Positions 10,791-21,310 of a stretch of 64,000 nt of DNA are shown here, piece by piece. The notes below the pieces were generated by a model. It saw nothing but the letters and a program-made list of their open reading frames with translations, was not told the origin of the DNA and ran no database searches. The translations under genes and the position numbers were made by a program. Every line of letters begins with the position of its first letter. The stretch's first letter is position 1. Source of the stretch: Fragum whitleyi (lineage: Eukaryota; Mollusca; Bivalvia; Cardiida; Cardiidae); NCBI GenBank assembly GCA_948146395.1, contig OX411549.1, forward strand, positions 37,594,693 to 37,658,692, read 5' to 3'.

Positions 10791-11172
10791 CAAAACAAGA
10801 GTGCCATTCTGCCATCATCACAAAATATGCCATTGACAACAATTTTACCAGATATTTATATTATGTTCTTTTTCTGCAAAACAGAAGTATGAAACCACAG
10901 GAACTTGAAATTTCATCAATAAATCCCAATAAAACAACTTATAATGTGCGTAGTAATACCATTTAGTATACATGTCTTGATAGATAAACATTTATTTATA
11001 AATAGATAGAGTAACTATGGCACAAATTACTCAAATCATGCATTAATATCTTTAACCGATGAAATTTCAAGTTCCTGTGATGAAACTCACTGCAAAAACC
11101 CTTTTCCTGCTGAACTTGAATTTAGTTTCAACCAAATTTCAAATGTCTTTGACATTTCAGCTAGTCTTGTTC
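10791..11172. mobile_element. Foldback element (AACAAGAGTGCC ... CTAGTCTTGTT)
   Basis: The inner arms AGGAACTTGAAATTTCATC (about 10900) and GATGAAATTTCAAGTTCCT (about 11058) are perfect inverted repeats of about 19 bp. The outer ends AACAAGA and TCTTGTT are also complementary. A partial relative begins at 46996 (AACAAGAGTGCCAGTC). Confidence 0.55.
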
Positions 11173-11456
11173 AAGGTTTTCTCACAGTTAAGAAGATGAA
11201 AGCAAGCAGTGTAAGGAGGTTGATCATTGTTACAGAAGATATATTATAGGTTATGAACAGCATTAGAAGGGATAAGACTAAAGCAATACACCAAGTTTTC
11301 CCAGAAAACAGCCAAGGTGGAAAGGTGGACGGGTAGAAACAACGAAGAAATTCATAAATAACTGGCAACAATTTAATTGAATCTTAAACATCATGAAATT
11401 TACATTTCAATGCATGTAAAAACGTTTTCTAATAAAATAATTAAATAATTGTTTTG

Positions 11457-11701
11457 TGTAGCAGAGAAACTATTGTCCTGAAGGGGTTCAAGTTCTGAAC
11501 TATTGCCCTCCCTATGCCAAAGGTATAGTTACAGAGAAAATATTGTCCTGAAGGGGTTCAAGTTCTGAATTGTTGCCCTATGCCAAAGGCATAGTAACAG
11601 AGAAACTATTGTCTTGAAGGGGTTTAAGTTCTGAACTGTTGCACGGTGCCAAAGGCATAGTAACAGAGAAACTATTGTCCTGAAGGGGTTCAAGTTCTGA
11701 A
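11457..11701. repeat. 66-bp minisatellite, left part
   Basis: Units of about 66 bp run GTAACAGAGAAACTATTGTC, CTGAAGGGGTTCAAGTTCTG, then AACTGTTGCCCTATGCCAAA. The array is interrupted at 11701 by a 1.9-kb element and continues at 13627. Confidence 0.85.
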
Positions 11702-11722
11702 TAGAGGTATTTCACATAAGTC

Positions 11723-11734
11723 TGCGCATGCGCG
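11723..11734. promoter_or_regulatory. NRF1-type motif near a GC box inside the TIR element
   Basis: TGCGCATGCGCG matches the palindromic NRF1 consensus (YGCGCAYGCGCR), and CTCCGCCCC follows at about 11746. It stands out in AT-rich DNA. Promoter activity is inference. Confidence 0.35.
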
Positions 11735-12785
11735 GAAATCGCTCGACTCCGCCCCTTTTACAAACGAGGGGGCATGTCATTTTAGTCCAGTAAAAATTTA
11801 TAGTGAAATAGTATATTTCAAACCACAAAATATTCGTCGTTATAAAGGTTATCAAAGTTATTTTTGCACATTAAATAAAATTTAGTTTTAATGCTTAAAT
11901 TCTTCATGCCTATTTTTGTCATTTTTTGCTTTTGATTGACTAATCTTAATCTTACTCTAGCGTGCCAGACCTATGAAGAAGTATTTTGATTTCTTGTTGG
12001 CAATAGTATTCTGACTTTTTTTTAAATTGTATTATTAAAGTTTCTCTATGAACTATTTTTATTCATATATTATTCCTTTTTTATTCAGATCTTGTCATTA
12101 AGACCAGACTTGGTTAAAGTTCGATCCATGTTCTTCATGGTGTAGGGGCCATATATCTGATACTCATTTAGAATCATTAAAATATTTTAGCATAAGTGCC
12201 TTGTAGCACTGTTGTTTTTCATATTGCTTGATAAAACTTAAGTGTTAAAAAAACATGTAGGGTCGTGTGTGTATGGTTTTTGGAAGGGTTTTTCAATATA
12301 CCATAGACCCCAGATCAAAGAGCGGTCAAACACTAAAGCAGAAGTTACAATACTTGCGCTAAATAAACACTGTCTTGGTGTCAATTAAGCGTCGTACGTG
12401 ACATATGGTATTACGTAATCGTATTTAACTTCTATCACATCTTCATGATGAAGATATATCCATAAAGGGGTATTCTAATTGTGCGTTCAATAATTCATGA
12501 ATTTGTAAAATTAAATGGATTCGTAAGAGGTAAGTGTTTACAAAAAAGGTGCACAAAAAAGAAAGATATTCAAGTGAAACTCAGAACTACAAAATCATTA
12601 ATTTTGAAACAGTGAAGTGCGCATTTTCAATGCATTTAAAAGCCCTTCCAAATATAAGCATGTGTTCAAATTTGAATAATTACCAAATGAAATAGCGACT
12701 CATAAATAGCTGCGATGGAATTATTTCTCCCTTTTTTAAATTGTCTCTATCTCTCGATATGTTTCGTCTTTTATTTTTCACTAGA

Positions 12786-13046
12786 GTAAAACATTATGTC
12801 GGACTGTCAATCAAGAGGTCCCGGGTTCGATCCCCGACGGCGGCACTCATTCTTTCCGACTATTTGTCTCTCACCAATGGGTTGATAATCGTAGACCTAT
12901 GTGAGATAGCAGCTGGAGGCTAGGAAAGAATGTGATGGTTGTACTGGCGAGAGAAATACCAGGAATCCATTGTTAGGTGCTCCAGCCGCCGCGATATAAC
13001 TGAAATGATGTTGAAAGCGGCGTTAAACTCCATTCAATCAATCTAT
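12786..13046 (+). mobile_element. tRNA-derived SINE, head slightly truncated
   Basis: The tRNA-like part has GTCGGACTGTCAATCAAGAG and a perfect B box, GGTTCGATCCC, at about 12824. The conserved body follows (CACCAATGGGTTGATAATCG, AGCTGGAGGCTAGGAAAG, CCAGGAATCCATTGTTAGGT), then GTTGAAAGCGGCGTTAAAC and a (TCAA)n tail. An A box is not clear. It resembles widespread molluscan SINEs (V-SINE/RUDI-like, from memory and not verified). Confidence 0.85.
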
Positions 13047-13626
13047 GTTGAACTTGCATTCTGTCATATGTCGTATTTGTTGTCTGGTTTCATTTTCATT
13101 GTTATTTATTATATTTTATTTATTTATTGTAATTCTTTAGTTAATCATATACGATCGATTTGTGTCGAACAATAATGCAATTACTATTATGGAAAAATGA
13201 AAATGAATAGTCAAAATGAAAGAATTCCAAATAAACTTATCAAATCAAAGTGATTTCTTAAAACAGTAGTTTTTAAGTGAAGGATACCTGTTTCGACCAA
13301 AAAATATGAATTCATCAAGTAGAAAACTCTGAAGAGATATCTCAGCGATTTATTCACCCAACTAAAATCAAACGCCGCTTTTTTCCGTATTTCAAATAAA
13401 AAAAAATCCCAAAGTCGATCGAAATATTTTCTAATGACATTTAAGTTTTGTTTTGAGTGATAAAAGTTTGACAATCTATTTCATTAATAATTGAAATCGA
13501 CTGATTCATCCGGATAAATTTCAATGAAATAAAGAGTGGAGAAAAGAAGGATGCCCCCTCGTTTGCATTGTTATGTCCCTTTGACTGAAGAGTACGCAAG
13601 GGAGATAATTACGTGAAATACCTCTA

Positions 13627-14060
13627 TTGTTGCCCTATGCCGAAGGCATAGTAACAGAGAAACTATTGTCTTGAAGGGGTTCAAGTTCTGAATTGTTGCC
13701 CTATGCCAAAGGCATAGTAACAGAGAAACTATTGTCTTGAAGGGGTTTAAGTTCTGAACTGTTGCACGGTGCCAAAGGCAGAGTAACAGAGAAAATATTG
13801 TCCTGAAGGGGTTCAAGTTCCGAACTGTTGCCCTGTGCCAAAGGCATAGTAACAGAGAAACTATTGTCCTGAAGGGGTTCAAGTTCTGAACTGTTGCCCT
13901 ATGCCAAAGGCATAGTAACAGAGAAACTATTGTCCTGAAGGGGTTCAAGTTTTGAACTGTTGCCCTATGCCAAAGGTATAGTAACAGAGAAACTATTGTC
14001 CTGAAGGGGTTCAAGTTCTTAACTGTTGTCCTATGCCAAAGGCAGAGGGCAACAGTTAAG
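13627..14060. repeat. 66-bp minisatellite, right part (about 6-7 units)
   Basis: This continues the array at 11457. Because 66 is a multiple of three, the - strand stays open across all units (13571-14068) and repeats a 22-residue motif beginning L-W-H-R-A-T-V. That frame is explained by the period and is not called as a gene. The last unit ends in an inverted GGCAACAGTTAAGAA. Confidence 0.85.
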
Positions 14061-14259
14061 AATATCACTTACCTACACTGAGGGCAATAGTTTTGAACTT
14101 TTACACCATCCGGCATTAAATAACTGTTTTATTATCCGATTAATATTGCATGAGCTTGTTTTTCTCTAAAATTATATTACAAAAGGATACATAGTGAGAT
14201 TTAAATTCAATTTTCGAATAAAGATCCTTCAAGTGTGTCACTTCACAAGTCAATTACAG

Positions 14260-14373
14260 GTACATCAAAATGATGTCGTTTTCACGAGGGAGCTAGTTTG
14301 GTGCTCAGAGCGCAAGGATGAAACAGCTTGTACTGTTGTTTGGTCGTGTGACAAGTTGTGTAATAATCAATGA
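14260..14373 (+). CDS. Second Ly6/LU-type protein, terminal exon (orphan, no GPI tail)
   Basis: The exon reads V-V-F-T-R-E-L...C, then A-C, then S-C-D-K-L-C-N-N-Q and a stop (TGA at 14371-14373). This is the characteristic end of an LU three-finger domain (C-D-x-L-C-N) and resembles the 5297 exon (V-V-x-x-T-R ... C ... L-C-N). Unlike that exon it stops immediately, so the product would be secreted, or the exon is a decayed copy. The acceptor TCAATTACAG|GT gives phase 0. An alternative at 14233 (CTTCAAG|TG) would give phase 1, as in the first Ly6 gene, but its polypyrimidine tract is poor. No partner exon with the C-Y-x-C half was found between 5511 and 14170. It could be a tandem paralogue, an alternative last exon, or a pseudogene. 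Confidence 0.55.
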   Translation, partial: VHQNDVVFTRELVWCSERKDETACTVVWSCDKLCNNQ

Positions 14374-14419
14374 AACAGTTCAAAATGGTTATATACATGT
14401 AAACAGATGATCAGATAAT

Positions 14420-15249
14420 AACAAGAGCACCGCAAGTGGGTGCCAACGCTCGGCTGTTTATTATTTCTAAGGCAAATATATGAACTTGGCACCAACAGAA
14501 AGGTCTTGCACCAAGCAATGATCATGTGAAATATGAAGACTCTTTGACTTACCATTCAAAAGTTATGATCAAGGTTAAATTTTTTTCAAACAAATTTGAC
14601 CTAAAAAAATAACCTTGACCTTGTTACCTACAGAAAGGTCTTGTCCCAAGCAATGATCATGTGAAATATGAAGGCTCTATGACTTACCATTCAAAAGATA
14701 TGTCCAAGGTAAATTTTTTTAAAGAAATTTGATGTTGAAAAATGACCTTGAGCTTAACTGATGACCTTGAACTTGGTACCTTCAAAAAGGTCTTGTCCCA
14801 AGCAATGATCATGTGAAATATGAAGGCTCTATGACTTACCATTCAAAAGTTTTGACAATGGTTAAATTTTTTAAAGAAATTTGATGTTGAAAAATGACCT
14901 TGACCTTGAGTGATGACCTTGAACTTGGTACCTACAGAAAGGTCTTGTCCCAAGCAATGATCATATGAAATATGAAGGTTCTATGACATACCATTCAAAA
15001 GTTATGACCAAGATTAAATTTTTAAGAAATTTGACCATGAAAAATGACCTTGAGTGATGACCTTGAACTTGGTACCTACAGAAAGGTCTTGTCCCAAGCA
15101 ATGATCATGTGAAATATGAAGGTTCTATGACTTACCATTCAAAAGTTTAACCAAGGTTAAAGTTTGTCGCGTCAACGCCAATACCAACATCAACGATGCC
15201 TAGGTGATCATAATACCTCAGGTTTTCTTCGAAAGCAGCCGGGCTAAAA
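14420..15249 (+). mobile_element. Pearl-like element, CTCGGCTG family, five core repeats
   Basis: It starts AACAAGAGCACCGCAAGTGG, GTGCCAACGCTCGGCTG and ends TTTTCTTCGAAAGCAGCCGG. The core unit of about 135-156 bp is marked by AAGCAATGATCATGTGAAAT (near 14512, 14647, 14799, 14955 and 15097). Confidence 0.75.
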
Positions 15250-15281
15250 ATGTCCAAGGTCTTTCTAGCTGTAAACTTTTA

Positions 15282-15852
15282 GCTCGGATATTTTCGGAGA
15301 AGCCCGAGGTATTGCTATAGCCTCCTGTCATCATTGTTGTTGTGCGAAATCTTTGACATTTGTTTGTTTGTTTGAGTGGGTTTAATGCCGCTTTCAACAA
15401 TCTTGCAGTTATATCGCGGCAGCCGGAGCACCTAACAATGGATTCCTGGTATGTCTTTCAACTGTACTACCATTACACCCTTTCCTAGCCTCCGACTGCT
15501 ATCTCACAAAGGTTTACAATTATCTACCCATTGGTGAGAGACAAACGTCGGAAAGGATATTTGCTGCCACCGGGGATCAAACCCACAACTTCCAGATTGG
15601 AAGTCTAATGCCTAACCAACTGCGCTATGGTGGCGGCCTTTTGACATTTGTTATATCTCTGGTTCTACTGAAGGCATTCACTTGAAACTAGGCACACATG
15701 TTCTCCATCAAAAGAGCAACCTATACTATCAAGGGGGATAACTCTAGATGCATTTTGTGCAAATTATGCCCCTTTTTCGACTTAAGATTTTTTTCCACCA
15801 TCCAGCACTTGACAGCCGAGGGTAGGCACCCGTAGGTGGTGCACTTGTTTAT
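15282..15852 (-). mobile_element. Pearl-like element, CTCGGCTG family, split by a SINE
   Basis: TTAGCTCGGATATTTTCGGA and CCCGAGGTATTGCTATAG stand on the left. TCCAGCACTTGACAGCCGAG and GTAGGTGGTGCACTTGTTT stand on the right. The two halves join cleanly when the SINE at 15364-15639 and one target duplication are removed. Confidence 0.75.
15364..15639 (-). mobile_element. Full-length tRNA-derived SINE with 12-bp target duplication
   Basis: Read on the - strand it begins GCCGCCACCATAGCGCAGTT (A-box region), has a B-box region (GTTTGATCCCC) and ends in a (CAAA)n tail. TTTGACATTTGT flanks it on both sides (15352-15363 and 15640-15651), as expected for LINE-mediated insertion. Confidence 0.9.
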
Positions 15853-15956
15853 TCTTAAAGATAAACCCAAATAACTGCATGGAAGAAATACAGTAAGTAT
15901 TAATTAGTTAATCTGACTTCACAATTTAGACATTTATGAAATATCTTAAGACAGTG

Positions 15957-18236
15957 GACCCGTACAGTAATGGTTCAAAATGTAAATGAAGTGTAATGAT
16001 TTCAAAATAATGAACTTGATAGTGTTAACCAAGATTAATGATTTCATTAGGAAACATCAGTCAACATTGTAAACTAGAGGCGCTTGAGCGCATGATTCGC
16101 CCCACAGGCCTGAATATCCTGATAATGACTATTAGAGGATGATAAAGCTGTCTAAATGAGAATTGAAGTGAATGAATGAGTGAATGTTTATTTCAAGTAA
16201 ATAAGGGTCATATGCTGAAATATTTCTGCATAAAAAACTCATGATCAGTGAATAACATTGAAAATTGACCTCTACCTCTTACACAAATATTTTTCATTTA
16301 ATCACAATATAATAGGTCACCAAAGGATCATTCTAGTGAAATTTTGTTAAAATCCAAATATAAGAATTTCAACATTAACAGAATGTTACTGCACAATATA
16401 CTGGTGTTGGTTTGCAAAATTTTGATTGTAGATCTTTCCACTTTTAGTTAAACACTACTAAAAGATGTTACTTCACAATTGTTTGTCATCAAAACAAAAT
16501 TCTAACTAATGATAGTAAGAAGGAAAATATTCAATTCATATATATTTATTTTATTCTGCCCAATGCCTTAGAGCGCAGTCAACTCAACTCTTTCTACCCC
16601 AGTCTGAATGTGAAGTCAGAACATCATTTTACGCTCTAAGCAGATTCACCCTTCGTTCAACTAATTTGACCAATTCTGAGGGTTAATTCTCAGGCTACTT
16701 ATTTCAACTAATGTTTCTATACATTTGAATTTCAACGAAGGTTTTGTTCTTTCTAATCTATAATCATTACACCTATTAAATTTAACAAGTCTAGAAAAAT
16801 TCATCATTGAGATGATACCAAAAGGGTGATCAAATATTCACTTTTATATGTTATTATACCATCTACCAATAAAAAAAAATATGCTGTTCATCTAATCAAA
16901 ATATTTTTTTGCAGACTGATACAACTTCACAGAAATAAAATTTCCATGATATCTAATCCATCTGTCAGGATAGTTTGTTTTACCCTATATTGGATATTCC
17001 ACCATATAACCTATCTGAAGAAATGACCTCTGCCCATAAAAGACATATTTTTGATCTGATCACAATATTTTTTAATAGACTGATAAAGGATCACTAAAGA
17101 ATCATTCTAATAAAATTTGGTTGAAATCCATTGATAAGATTCTGAGAAAATGATTTTCAAAGTTTACACTATGTAACATATAGGGAAATGACCTCCACCC
17201 ATAAAAAACACATTTTGCATCCGATCACAATAATTTTTGCTACACTGATAAAGGGTCACTCAAGTATCATTATGTAAAATTTGGTTGATATCTATCAATT
17301 AGGTTCTGAGAAAATGATTTTCAAGGTTTCACTATATAACATTTAGAGAAATGACCTCCGCCCATAAAATACACATTTTTCATCTGATCACAATAATATA
17401 TGCTATACTGATAAAGGGTCACTCAAGTATCATTCATGTAAAATTTGGTTGATATCTATCGATTAGATTCTGAGAAAATGATTTTCAAAGTTTTCACTAT
17501 ATAACATATAGAGAAATGACCTCCGCCCATAAAATACACATTTTTCATCTGATCACAATAATTTATGCTATACTGATAAAGGGTCACTCAAGTATCATTC
17601 ATGTAAAATTTGGTTGATATCTATCAATTAGATTCTGAGAAAATGATTTTCAAAGTTTTCACTATATAACGTATAGAGAAATGACCTCCGCCCATAAAAT
17701 ACACATTTTGCATCCGATCACAATATTTTTTTATAGACTTGTTGATGGTCACTCAAGAATCATTCCAGGGAAATTCTGTTGATATCCATTGGTTAGATTC
17801 TGAGAAAATGATTTTTAAAGTTTTCACTATATAACATTTAGAGAAATGACCTCTGCCCATAAAATACATATTTTTCATCTGATCACAATGATTTTTTGTA
17901 GGCTGATAGAGGGCCCCTCAAGGATAATTCATGTGAAGTTTAGTTTATATCCATCAATTAGTTTCTGAGAAAAGCCACCTATTACCATATATGGTAATTA
18001 GCCACGCCCACTACAGCCATGATTTTCAACCGATTAAAAATCTTTGAAGGAATCTGATAGAGGGTCACCCAAGGAACATTCCTGTGAAATTTGATTGGAA
18101 TCCATCCAGTACTTTATGAGGAGAAGATTTTTAAAGTAAAACACCGCCATGACAATAGCCCGCTGGCCTTTCGGCCAGTGGAGCTAAAAATCAAGTTCCG
18201 AAAAATTGTGGAACTATTACAGTTCCACTACTTAAA
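15957..18236. mobile_element. Palindromic AAGGTAGTGGAC-family MITE split by a 2.1-kb insertion
   Basis: The left part (15957-16073, ACAGTGGACCCGTACAGTAA through AACATTGTAAA) and the right part (18191-18236, TCAAGTTCCGAAAAATTGTG, GTTCCACTACTT) together make one normal copy. The interval is a CCACTGG-family element. Confidence 0.75.
16074..18190 (-). mobile_element. Pearl-like element, CCACTGG family, long - strand copy
   Basis: It starts CTAGAGGCGCTTGAGCGCAT and CCACAGGCCTGAA, and ends GGCCTTTCGGCCAGTGGAGC. Core repeats of about 170 bp are marked by GAGAAATGACCTCCGCCCAT near 17040, 17185, 17345, 17513, 17680 and 17845. The (GGAC)n microsatellite normally beside the hairpin is missing. 16140-16860 is more diverged. 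Confidence 0.75.
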
Positions 18237-18396
18237 AAGAGTTTGATGCCACTTTACATGTTTACCTTTGACTACTTTCTTGTATGGAACAATTTTTAGA
18301 AGACCATGGACAGCATGAAAAGGGTTGAGAGTGAACAATAACAAGAAGAAAGCCATATATAAAGACTAGAGAGAAAATCATCTACTAGTATTTTTA

Positions 18397-19219
18397 GTTC
18401 CGCTGGCCAAAGGCCACTGGGGCTTTTGTCATGGCGTTGTGTCTTTTGTGCGTAAGTCTGTCCATCTGTCCGTCTGGTTGTAAACTTTTTTCTTTACAAT
18501 CTTCTTCTCAGAAACTAATGGATGAATTTCAACCAAACTTCACAGGAATGATCCTTGGGTGACCCTCTTTCAAAGTTGTTCAAGAAATTTTGATCCAATG
18601 AAAAAGATGGATTTAATGGGCATGGCTAATTTCCCAATATGGTATAAAGTGAGTTTTCTCAGATTCTAATTCATGGATACGAATCAAATTTTTCATGAAT
18701 GATCCCCGATCCTTTAATGACCCTTTATCAGTCTACCCAAAATTATTGTGATTGGATGAAATATGTGTTTCAGTATCTTTTTTTTTTGACGGAGGTGATT
18801 TCTCTATATGTTATATAGTGAAAACTTTGAAAATCATTTTCTCAAAATGTAATTAACGGATATCAACCAAATTTGACTGGAATGAACCTAGAGTGACCCT
18901 TTACCTGTCTTCCAAAAATTATTGTAACCAGATGAAAGATATGTATTTTATGGGCGGAGGTCATTTCTCTATATGTTATATAATGTAAACTTTGAAAATC
19001 ATTTTCTCAGAATGTAACAGATTGATGTCAATCAAACTTAATTGGTATGATCCTTGGGTGACCCATTATCATGCAGCCAAAAATGAGATCATTTCTCTAT
19101 AATGTTATATAGTGAAATCATTTTCAACATCAGTAGAACCCAAAATATCATAAAATGTAGTCAAAATTTTGGTTTGCTATTACAAGAATTTCAAGCCTGT
19201 GGAGCAATTCAATCCATTC
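18397..19219 (+). mobile_element. Pearl-like element, CCACTGG family, + strand copy
   Basis: It starts AGTTCCGCTGGCCAAAGGCC, ACTGGGGCTTTTGTCATGGC, then a short GTCC/GTCTG tract, about four core repeats, and ends CATTCATGGCTTTCTAGTTT. It is in inverted orientation to the 16074-18190 copy only about 200 bp away, so a large hairpin is possible. Confidence 0.75.
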
Positions 19220-19238
19220 ATGGCTTTCTAGTTTGTCT

Positions 19239-19400
19239 AAAGGTAGTGGACCCGTTATAGTTCCACAACATTTCAGAACATATAATCTTTCACAATGTTA
19301 ACCAAGATTTCCTAATGAAAATCATTAGGAAACTGTGGTTCAAACTGTTAAAGTTTGTGACTTCCGAAACGTTGCAAGACTATTACAGGTCCACTACCTT
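19239..19400. mobile_element. Palindromic MITE (AAGGTAGTGGAC family)
   Basis: AAGGTAGTGGACCCGTTATA on the left and CAGGTCCACTACCTT on the right, with the centre AACCAAGATTTCCTAATGA and its complement. It lies just beyond the likely 3' end of DDX11. Confidence 0.85.
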
Positions 19401-19488
19401 AATACATCAAGATTTGAGAAAGTAGATCTAAGGTCAAGGTCTGGTTCAAATAGATTCCAGAATAAAATACAATCATCAACTAACACTC

Positions 19489-19494
19489 TTTATT
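19489..19494 (-). terminator. Candidate DDX11 poly(A) signal (AATAAA)
   Basis: On the - strand AATAAAGAGTGTTAG lies about 306 nt after the DDX11 stop. It is the first AATAAA seen downstream of the terminal exon. Use is inferred. Confidence 0.4.
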
Positions 19495-19799
19495 GACATT
19501 AACAGACATACACAAAATCATTAATTTCCTATGCCCCAAGGTTACCACTTAAGTTATATAAATGGATCCTAGAGTTTTACTATTTCTGCAATAAGGCCCC
19601 TTTTTCTCGAATTGAAAACCTGTATCACTTGAGTTGTCACTCAACCAGAACTTAACAGAGGAATATTACAGTGACATAAGCTCTCTTGGACTAAGTCCAG
19701 TGGGGCTAATGATATTTCCATTAACTTTTGAACACATTTAAACAAGATTAAAAAAATTGACTTTTAACTTGTTCACAAACATTTCTGTAGATCCAAATG

Positions 19800-19820
19800 T
19801 CATCTTTTATTGCTGAAGAA
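19800..19820 (-). CDS. DDX11: DDX11 terminal coding micro-exon (F-F-S-N-K-R-stop)
   Basis: The acceptor TGTGTCTTTTTCAG is strong. The 21 coding bases give F-F-S-N-K-R and a TGA. The phase (0) fits the donor at 21311 exactly. Vertebrate DDX11 ends with a similarly short tail after the A-A-V-x-K segment, beginning with Phe (from memory). The coding part is tiny, so the call rests on splice signal, phase and position. The rest of this exon would be 3' UTR. Confidence 0.65.
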   Translation of the reverse strand, partial: FFSNKR

Positions 19821-21310
19821 CTGAAAAAGACACAAACACAATTCAGTGAATCAACAAATAGAAGCCATCAACAATAAATGAGATTTATTGCCCATTTTAA
19901 ATATTGATAAAGAGACAATACATATAAGAGTTGACTCTCCGAAACTAGAAAATATTAATGATTATTGCATAAAATTTATGTTTTCCGGTTTCTATAGGCA
20001 TAAAGCAATTTTTCTGACACATCAGTTTTGGAGTTAGTTTTAAAGCATTCCTATGTTTGAATACATACTAAAGTCTTTCTCTTTATGCAATGATAGCATC
20101 AATTCATTTTTCTCAGGCATTAACATTTTGCAGAGACCTCAAAATGCTTTAACACCCTAGTGTGTTTCGCACTTGGGTGTTAAACCTTTTTTTGGTCTCT
20201 GCAAATGCTAACACCCTCAAAAACATGAATTAGCCCTATTATGATAAATGAATACTGGAAAATTATCCAAGTTCAAGTAGATATAATTCTAAAACACAGA
20301 CAAGTTGCCTTGAATTTACTTCATCATTCATTCAGTTATCTAAAATGAGACGACTCATGAAACAACCTTGGATAATGGTTTTATGATTTCAAATATATCT
20401 ACATTAATCAAAGGAAATTAATGTAACTTAAAGAGAGATATTTCTTCAATAAGAAAGCACTAGGACTTAAAAATTGCATCTTGCATAAAATCAAAATGTA
20501 ATCATTTCATCTTTAAAGTTTTATTTCTATTCAAGAAAAAGAGAAATAGGAGTTTGTGATAAAATCATTTTGATTTTGTAAGCAGACATAGACATCTATC
20601 TTGAAGGGTATAAAATTATTTGACCAGAGGGACTCAACACATTTAAATTTGGCCAGTGTGATTTTTTTTATTGAATATATGTACAATGTCTAAGACCTAT
20701 TGAAGCAAAAATGTGCAAGCTTTAAGCCACACAAACTGATAGTATATTAGACAGACAGACAGATACATTTGTTTTGCAAGAAAATAACTATCAAACGAAA
20801 TATATCTTATTGTCATTATCAAAAGTTTAATTTTATTCAATCGTCCACATTTTGCTTTGGTAAACAGAGAACTTGAACTCAAATACATGGTGTTTTTTGG
20901 TTCAAAGGGAAATGGTTGAAAAAGGGAAGTAAATCAATACTGCCATATTCAAATTCTTTTTAACTAGTACTTTCCCTTTAACCTTAATGAAGCTATTTTT
21001 CTACATTTTTCCTCTTTTCAATCAATTGGCGGGTCCAACCCTTGAGAGTACTAATTTCATGTCATCTACAAAGAATAAGGGACTTCGAATGGCCTTTGAC
21101 ACTCAACTGGCTATGAAGTTTTCCCTTACCTTTAATTTGAGGAACTTTATTGCATTAAAGAAAATCTTTAATAATTATGCCAGAAAGAATTGATTAGGTA
21201 AAGAAGGACAGAAAGACAGTATAGCTAACCAAAAGTCGTTTTCCACAACTTTTTTTTTAAATTAGAGTTAGATATTTTGTTCTCTGGTAATAGGATGGGT
21301 AAAATCCTAC
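19821..21310 (-). other. DDX11 last intron (GT-AG)
   Basis: 1490 bp. It contains an inverted repeat at about 20099-20236 (arms AACATTTTGCAGAGACC / GGTCTCTGCAAATGCTAAC, with outer AATTCAT arms), probably a foldback MITE, and otherwise AT-rich sequence. Short open frames at 20697-20888 and 20987-21193 show no protein-like features. Confidence 0.6.

Larger units (their letters stand above)
11702..13626. mobile_element. 1.9-kb non-autonomous TIR element splitting the 66-bp minisatellite
   Basis: The ends TAGAGGTATTTCAC (11702-11715) and GTGAAATACCTCTA (13613-13626) are perfect inverted repeats. A second subterminal inverted block, CAAACGAGGGGGCAT (11761-11775) and ATGCCCCCTCGTTTG (13551-13565), lies about 45 bp inside each end. 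The array reads TTCTGAA on the left and TTGTTGCCC on the right, which fuse to a normal unit, so no target duplication is evident. No transposase was found; a - strand open frame at 13211-13474 is AT-rich and unrecognised. A SINE sits inside. The element family is not assigned. Confidence 0.75.

Noticed and set aside
13211..13474. 87-residue - strand frame inside the TIR element as a transposase remnant
   Set aside because: AT-driven composition (F, L, I, K, N), with no catalytic D/E pattern or zinc finger.
13571..14068. 165-residue - strand frame
   Set aside because: The 66-bp period is divisible by three, so openness is automatic; there is no start context or homology.
2316..14373. Direct splicing of 2456 to the 14260 Ly6 exon
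   Set aside because: The phase does not fit (phase 1 into phase 0). The phase-compatible acceptor at 14233 has a poor pyrimidine tract, so it is left only as a possibility.
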